This document shows, piece after piece, positions 35,653 through 39,582 of a stretch of DNA of 39,582 nt; position 1 is the stretch's first letter; each line of letters starts with the position of its first letter. The stretch spans positions 1-39,582 of the IMG/VR virus record IMGVR_UViG_3300009176_000022, one strand, 5' to 3'. Below the pieces are notes generated by a model that had not been told where the DNA came from, did not search any database, and saw only the letters and a program-made list of their open reading frames with translations. The position numbers and the translations under genes are program-made. Source of the DNA: a virus.

Positions 35653-36821
35653 TGTGTCCGTGGGCACGGTTCGACGACGAATTCCCGGATCATCCGAAGG
35701 TCTTGGCGGCGGGGCCGCTGGCGGCGTGGCTGCACGTCTGCGCGATCTGCTACGCCTGCCGGTACCTGACCGACGGGTTCATCCCGCACGGGCAGGTCCG
35801 GCGGCTCGCGGATGTCGAGGACCCGACGCTGCTGGTCGGGCGGCTGGTCTCGAGCGGGCTCTGGGAGGTTGTGCCGGGCGGCTACCGCGTCCACGACTTT
35901 CTGGAGTACCAGCCGGCCAAGGCGGGCGTTGAGCACGAGCGCGAGCTCACGAAGAAGCGGACGGCCGAGTGGCGTGCGCGTCAGGAGTCCAAACGTAACG
36001 GCGTCCGGGACGACGTCCGGGACGCTGTTGGTGACGCCGTCACGCACGGCGTCCGGAACGGCATACGTACGGGTGCCCCGGCCCGGCCCGGCCCGGCCCA
36101 TCCCGGCCCGTATCCCGGACCGGCCCGGACCGGTGTCCTCCACCCTAACCCGCCTCCGGGCGCGGAGGCGGGAATCTTCCCGCTGGACGTGATCGAGCGG
36201 CTGTCACGTTTGCCGACGAACCTCAACGCCGAGGCGTTCCACCAGGCCACGGCGGCGGCGCTCGTTGCCCTGGGCTTCGACTGCGAGGTCGAGGTGACGG
36301 TCGCAGATCGTGGTGACGGTCACGCAGGGCGCCTGGACCTTGTGGCCGAGCGCGATGGGCTCCGCATCGCCCTCGAGCTCGACGACCGCACGCCTAGGGC
36401 GAAGTCCCTTGCGAAGCTGGCCGGGGCGTTGGACTGTCAGCTCCGGGCCGTGGTGCTCCGCTGCCCGGCGGATGGGCCGTTGCCAGACGTGGGCAGGTCG
36501 CTGGTCGTGATTGGCGCTGGACGATGGGATCAACGGGCTCAGCGCAGCTCAGAGGGTGAGACGGAGCCGAGCCTGACGCCGGCGACGGACGACGATGTAG
36601 CGCTCTGGGAGCGGGCCAGGGACGTGCTGACGCTGGGCTGGCTCCCCTCGAACGTCGAGAAGGTCCGGGCGTTCGAGGTGCTCGGCCGCGGCGCTGACGG
36701 CGGGCTGCGGCTTCGCGCTCCGCCGTGGGCACGGGACGCGGTCTCGCCGCATCAGGTCCGAGCGGCGCTCATCAACGCCGGCGACGCGGCTGGGAAGCAC
36801 GCGCAGATCGTGACGGGGTAG
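35652..36821 (+). CDS. DnaD-like replication protein fused to a nuclease-like domain
   Basis: A 389-residue protein. Residues 1-100 match the N-terminus of phage replication initiators: 'WARFDDEFPDHPKVLAAGPLAAWLHVCAICYACRYLTDGFIPHGQVRRLADVEDP', 'GLWEVVPGGYRVHDFLEYQPAK'. A linker follows with Val-Arg-Asp repeats and Pro-Gly repeats (about 115-165). Residues about 177-280 resemble a PD-(D/E)XK-type nuclease fold: 'GFDCEVEVTVADRGDGHAGRLDLVAERDGLRIALELDDRTPRAKSLAKLAG', with Asp in 'RLDLV' and Glu-Asp in 'LELDD'. It overlaps recT (TGATG). It probably loads the host replication machinery at the origin. Confidence 0.78.
   Translation: MCPWARFDDEFPDHPKVLAAGPLAAWLHVCAICYACRYLTDGFIPHGQVRRLADVEDPTLLVGRLVSSGLWEVVPGGYRVHDFLEYQPAKAGVEHERELTKKRTAEWRARQESKRNGVRDDVRDAVGDAVTHGVRNGIRTGAPARPGPAHPGPYPGPARTGVLHPNPPPGAEAGIFPLDVIERLSRLPTNLNAEAFHQATAAALVALGFDCEVEVTVADRGDGHAGRLDLVAERDGLRIALELDDRTPRAKSLAKLAGALDCQLRAVVLRCPADGPLPDVGRSLVVIGAGRWDQRAQRSSEGETEPSLTPATDDDVALWERARDVLTLGWLPSNVEKVRAFEVLGRGADGGLRLRAPPWARDAVSPHQVRAALINAGDAAGKHAQIVTG
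36004..36128. repeat. Two low-complexity repeats in the DnaD-like gene
   Basis: 36004-36060 repeats a GACGTCCGG-like unit and encodes 'VRDDVRDAVGDAV'; 36078-36128 repeats GGCCC/CCGGC units and encodes 'PARPGPAHPGPYPGPAR'. Both lie in the linker between the two domains. Such linkers in phage replication proteins are often repetitive, and replication origins can lie in them. Confidence 0.7.
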
Positions 36822-36827
36822 GTGTGT

Positions 36828-37235
36828 ATGACCGATCGACCACGCGAGCACAGCAGGCATATCAAGGTCCGCGATGTCTCCTGGGAAGAAATCGTCTTTC
36901 CCGACGACCGGAAGTACCTGGAGATCGTATGCAAAGACTATCTCCCGCACTGGGACATCCGACCCCTAGAGCACTGGTGTGAGTGCGGCTCACATCTGGC
37001 GTTCCTCCGCGCTGAAGCCTGGATGAACCAGCCGGAGCGGTGCTGCTGCGGTGGGTGCCGGGTGCCGGTGCTGGTGGTGATCGGCACTTGCGGCGGCTGG
37101 GCGATCAGTGATGATCCGGACTGGGACCCATGTCCATATATCGGCGAGGAGGTCGCCTGCTCCTGGGAGGGCGATGACACGGACGAGGGCGCTCGCGTGC
37201 GGCTGTTTTTCGAGCCGGTGCCGGTGGAGGCGTGA
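36828..37235 (+). CDS. Hypothetical Cys-rich protein
   Basis: A 135-residue protein from ATG 36828 (GTG 36822 is an alternative). The N-terminal part contains 'HIKVRDVSWEEIVFPDDRKYLEIVCKDYLPHWDI'. The middle has Cys motifs 'HWCECGSH', 'RCCCGGCRVPV' and 'GTCGGWAI', probably a zinc site. It lies between the DnaD-like gene and the ParB-methylase, overlapping neither strongly. No family recognised. Confidence 0.65.
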   Translation: MTDRPREHSRHIKVRDVSWEEIVFPDDRKYLEIVCKDYLPHWDIRPLEHWCECGSHLAFLRAEAWMNQPERCCCGGCRVPVLVVIGTCGGWAISDDPDWDPCPYIGEEVACSWEGDDTDEGARVRLFFEPVPVEA

Positions 37236-37237
37236 GG

Positions 37238-38707
37238 ATGAAAGCTCATCCTGCCGCCGATCTGTTCCCGATGCTCGACGACGCTCGATTGACGGAGCTC
37301 GCCGAGGACATCAAGGCGCGCGGGCTACTCGATCCGATCGTGCTGCACGACGGCATGATCCTCGACGGGCGCAACCGCGACGGTGCGTGCGAGAAAGCCG
37401 GCGTCGCACCGCGCTACGTCGAGTGGGATGGCAAGGGCGGCTCGCCGGTCCTGTTCGTCCTCTCGCGCAACCTCCAGCGCCGTGATCTGACGCCGTCGCA
37501 GCGCGCGGTGATCGGCGCCGCTGGGCTGGAGATGGACGAGGCCGAGGGCCGCGCGCGCAAGGCCGAAGCCGGGCGCAGCGCGGCTCCTGGAAAGCCTGCT
37601 GACCAGGAGAAACATGTGGCCCCGGGGCCACATGTTTCTCCTGGTCACGAGTCAGCGTCATCCGCGTCGCAGTCGTCGCCGGGGGAGAAGAAACGAGGTC
37701 CGCTGTCGCGTGACAAGGCAGCGGCGAAAGTGGGCGCGAGCGGTCGTCAGGTGGCTCGCGCGAAGCGTGTCAAGCAGGCCGACGCGACGCTGTTCGAGGC
37801 CGTCCGCCTCGGCGAGCGGACGCTGAAGTCGGCCGAGCACGAGGTCCGTCAGCGCGAGAAGCAGGAGCAGGCGGAGCGGCGGATCGCGGAGACGCCGCGC
37901 GTGGACGTGCGCCTGCTCGCCGGCGACGCGACGGCGCTGCCGCTCGCGGCTGGCTCCGTGGACGTCATCCTCACGTCGCCTCCGTACGGGTTGGACAAGC
38001 CCTACCTCGGCCAGACGGACCTCGCGGTCGGCTGGGAGACGTTCATGACGGATTGGCTCCGCGAGGCGTACCGCGTGGCTCGCGCGCCCGGTCGGCTGAT
38101 CCTGAACGTCCCGATGGATACCGCGAAGGGCTACCGCCCGACCTGGCCGCAGGCATGCGCGGCAGCGCAGTCGGCCGGCTGGACCTATCGCTCGATCATC
38201 CTCTGGGACAAGATGAACTCGACGAAGGGCAATCGCGGGCTCGGGTCTGAGAACTCGGCCGATGCGCCGTATCCGGTCGTCGAGGTCGAGGCCGTCGGCC
38301 TGTTCTCGAAAGGCGACTGGAAGCTCGGCGACGACCGTCCGTCGGATATCAAGCCCGACGAGTGGCAGGCGTGGGGCAATGGGCTCTGGCAGCTTCCGGG
38401 CGAGTCTCGCGGCTGGGAGGGCCACCCGGCACCGTTCCCTGAGGCGCTCGTACGGCGCCTGCTGATCTACCTGACGCGCGTCGGGGATACCGTGCTCGAC
38501 CCGTTCTCTGGTAGCGGCACGACGGCGCTTGTCGCGCGCCGCCTGAAGCGCGAGCCCATCGGCGTCGATCGCAGTCTGGAGTACGTCGCGTCCGCAGTGC
38601 GGCGGATCGCGGCCGACGACGACCGGAGGTCATGTGAGGGCGTTACCCAAGAGCGCGCTGGTGCTGACCTACCTGCAAGTCCATCTCGGCAAGACCGTGG
38701 CGAATGA
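37238..38707 (+). CDS. ParB-domain DNA adenine/cytosine-N4 methyltransferase
   Basis: A 489-residue protein from ATG 37238 (GGAGG seven bases before). Residues about 1-90 are a ParB N-terminal domain ('LAEDIKARGLLDPIVLHDGMILDGRNRDGACEKAG', 'VLSRNLQRRDLTPSQRA'). A linker of about residues 100-165 contains the 48-bp palindrome and an HTH-like region ('KAAAKVGASGRQVARAKRV'). Residues about 225-470 are a beta-type N4/N6 methyltransferase with 'VDVILTSPPYGLDK' (motif IV) and 'DPFSGSGTTALVARRL' (motif I at the C-terminal end). It methylates DNA and may act as a DNA-binding regulator. Confidence 0.92.
   Translation: MKAHPAADLFPMLDDARLTELAEDIKARGLLDPIVLHDGMILDGRNRDGACEKAGVAPRYVEWDGKGGSPVLFVLSRNLQRRDLTPSQRAVIGAAGLEMDEAEGRARKAEAGRSAAPGKPADQEKHVAPGPHVSPGHESASSASQSSPGEKKRGPLSRDKAAAKVGASGRQVARAKRVKQADATLFEAVRLGERTLKSAEHEVRQREKQEQAERRIAETPRVDVRLLAGDATALPLAAGSVDVILTSPPYGLDKPYLGQTDLAVGWETFMTDWLREAYRVARAPGRLILNVPMDTAKGYRPTWPQACAAAQSAGWTYRSIILWDKMNSTKGNRGLGSENSADAPYPVVEVEAVGLFSKGDWKLGDDRPSDIKPDEWQAWGNGLWQLPGESRGWEGHPAPFPEALVRRLLIYLTRVGDTVLDPFSGSGTTALVARRLKREPIGVDRSLEYVASAVRRIAADDDRRSCEGVTQERAGADLPASPSRQDRGE
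37600..37647. repeat. Perfect 48-bp palindrome inside the ParB-methylase gene
   Basis: A perfect inverted repeat with two 24-bp arms (37600-37623 and 37624-37647) and no spacer, centred on GGCCCC|GGGGCC. It is in frame and encodes about 'DQEKHVAPGPHVSPGH' in the linker between ParB and methylase domains. In single-stranded form it would make a strong hairpin. Confidence 0.97.
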
Positions 38708-39089
38708 TGACCTCCGCCGTGTGTCGGGGCTTGACGACGTGCCGCGCACGATTCGGCAGCTCCGCGCCGAGGGCTGGCCGATCGACGTGGACGGCAAGGG
38801 TGGCGTTCGTCTGCGGCGCGAGGAGCGCGGCGACCCGCGCGGCGATGGCCGCGCCGTGCCGGCCAGGATGCGCGTCGCCGTCCTAGAGCGCGACGGAGGG
38901 CATTGCCGTCTTTGCGGGATCGGCGCAGGCGAGATCAACCTCGACGGACGGCCGACGCGACTGGAGGCCGATCACATCATTCCGAGGCATGAGGGCGGCC
39001 CGACGGAGATGGACAATCTCCGCGCGCTCTGCCACGTCTGCAATCACGACAAACAGGCCGCGTGCCTGACACCAGAGAAGGAGTCTTGA
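38634..39089 (+). CDS. HNH endonuclease
   Basis: A 151-residue protein from GTG 38634 preceded by GGAGG, overlapping the end of the methylase by 74 bases. Residues 1-60 form a winged-helix-like DNA-binding part ('SALVLTYLQVHLGKTVANDDLRRVSGLDDVPRTIRQLRAEGWPIDV'). Residues about 80-145 are an HNH domain: 'RMRVAVLERDGGHCRLCGIG', 'RLEADHIIPRHEGGPTEMDNLRALCHVCNHDK', with paired Cys for zinc. HNH nucleases near phage packaging or modification genes can act in packaging or in a restriction-like role; next to a methylase it could be a modification-sensitive nuclease. Confidence 0.9.
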   Translation: MRALPKSALVLTYLQVHLGKTVANDDLRRVSGLDDVPRTIRQLRAEGWPIDVDGKGGVRLRREERGDPRGDGRAVPARMRVAVLERDGGHCRLCGIGAGEINLDGRPTRLEADHIIPRHEGGPTEMDNLRALCHVCNHDKQAACLTPEKES

Positions 39090-39454
39090 TGCGACCACTG
39101 ATGCTCGGCGTCTTGCTTGCGTTCTTGCCGGCCGAGCGCACCGCCGACGCCGCGCCCTGGTGCGGGATGGCGACCACGACTGGGTACGTGAGGACCGACT
39201 ATGGCCCCCACGCTCGGACATTCGATGGCACGTCGATTCTGACGCCAGAGCCAATCGCGGCGGCGAGCTGGGACGTGGCGCTGGGCGCCATCGCGGAGAT
39301 CGACGGGATCGGGTCGTTCCGAATCGCGGACCGTGGCGGCGGCCTGGGCAACGGTAGCCCGCGCCCGTGGGTCGACGTGGCTGTCTGGGATAGAGCGACC
39401 GCGTATGCCCTGACGGGTGTCAGACGGGTCTGTTTTCGGAGGCCGATCCCGTGA
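39089..39454 (+). CDS. Secreted 3D/double-psi-barrel-like protein
   Basis: A 121-residue protein from ATG 39089 (TGATG overlap). It starts with a signal peptide ('MRPLMLGVLLAFLPAERTADA', cleavage likely before APWCG). The mature part ends with 'IGSFRIADRGGGLGNGSPRPWVDVAVWDRATAYALTGVRRVCF', like the 3D domain or RlpA-type double-psi barrel, where 'DTGG...IDI...A...G-R-x-V' is typical. Such proteins act on or bind peptidoglycan. It is an unusual cargo beside an HNH nuclease; a wall-remodelling or lysogen surface function is possible. Confidence 0.75.
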   Translation: MRPLMLGVLLAFLPAERTADAAPWCGMATTTGYVRTDYGPHARTFDGTSILTPEPIAAASWDVALGAIAEIDGIGSFRIADRGGGLGNGSPRPWVDVAVWDRATAYALTGVRRVCFRRPIP

Positions 39455-39456
39455 CC

Positions 39457-39582
39457 ATGATGGATGAGCGGATCGAAGCCGCGTTCGCGGACGAATACGA
39501 GCGCCTCAAGCACGAGGGCATCGACCGACTGCTCGAGCGGCGTCTCGACCTGCTGCTCTACGCGGTCTATCGCCGAGGCTAC
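39457..39582 (+). CDS. 5' end of the gene that continues at base 1 (partial)
   Basis: ATG 39457 starts two bases after the previous stop and runs off the window end in frame. The sequence from 39460 repeats bases 1-123, so in the circular molecule the gene is 39457 through base 276. GTG 39451 overlapping the previous stop is an alternative start. Confidence 0.75.
   Translation, partial: MMDERIEAAFADEYERLKHEGIDRLLERRLDLLLYAVYRRGY
39460..39582. repeat. Right copy of 123-bp terminal overlap
   Basis: Identical to bases 1-123. See the left copy for interpretation. Confidence 0.95.

Noticed and set aside
1-39582. tRNA genes, rRNA, CRISPR arrays, insertion sequences
   Set aside because: No tRNA-like cloverleaf, spaced repeat array or transposase was seen by eye in any gap; all gaps over 100 bases are described as regulatory regions.

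Overview
The window is a complete, GC-rich, temperate tailed-phage genome with siphovirus-type (HK97/lambda-like) organisation. The last 123 bases (39460-39582) are identical to the first 123, so the unit is about 39,459 bp and is circular, or circularly permuted, or carries a short terminal repeat. One small gene runs across the join. Lysogeny is indicated by a large serine integrase, an XRE-type repressor with a divergent Cro-like partner, and shared operator-like motifs. The host cannot be fixed from sequence alone. High GC, strong GGAGG ribosome sites, TTGACA-type promoters and a GH25 lysin with a C39-like N-terminal domain suggest a high-GC bacterium such as Chloroflexota or Actinobacteriota (weak inference).

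Layout on the + strand. 1-1492: a string of tiny overlapping genes, including a degenerate VRR-NUC-like protein and an HTH protein. 1497-4323: a DNA-modification operon of a ParB-like protein, a C5-cytosine methyltransferase and a close CmoA homologue (carboxy-SAM synthase family). 4327-8064: small terminase, large terminase and a portal-MuF fusion. 8078-13390: an island that interrupts the head module. It holds two glycosyltransferases, a divergently regulated switch with three palindromic operators, small Zn-finger proteins, a possible ssDNA-binding protein, an MT-A70 adenine methylase and a secreted protein. 13509-18987: prohead protease, major capsid protein, connectors and tail tube. 19002-27395: tail chaperones with a programmed -1 frameshift, tape measure with a lytic transglycosylase, tip and fibre proteins. 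27392-28792: two-domain endolysin.

28789-32408 is the lysogeny region: a minus-strand small gene, a tiny gene plus serine integrase, minus-strand genes including the repressor, and a Cro-like gene. 32434-39454 is the early/replication region: membrane and small genes, a pol-beta-like nucleotidyltransferase, an OmpR-type winged-helix protein, RecT, a DnaD-like/nuclease fusion, a ParB-adenine methylase fusion, an HNH endonuclease and a secreted 3D-like protein.

The most interesting signal is the overlapping pair at 2033-4323. The cytosine methyltransferase has Arg in place of the usual Asn in motif X, and its partner looks like an enzyme that makes carboxy-S-adenosylmethionine with the substrate-binding Arg kept. 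Together they predict a natural phage DNA modification, 5-carboxymethylcytosine. A second theme is long perfect palindromes inside reading frames of modification genes: three in the C5 methyltransferase, one of 48 bp in the ParB-methylase, and a hairpin in a small early gene.
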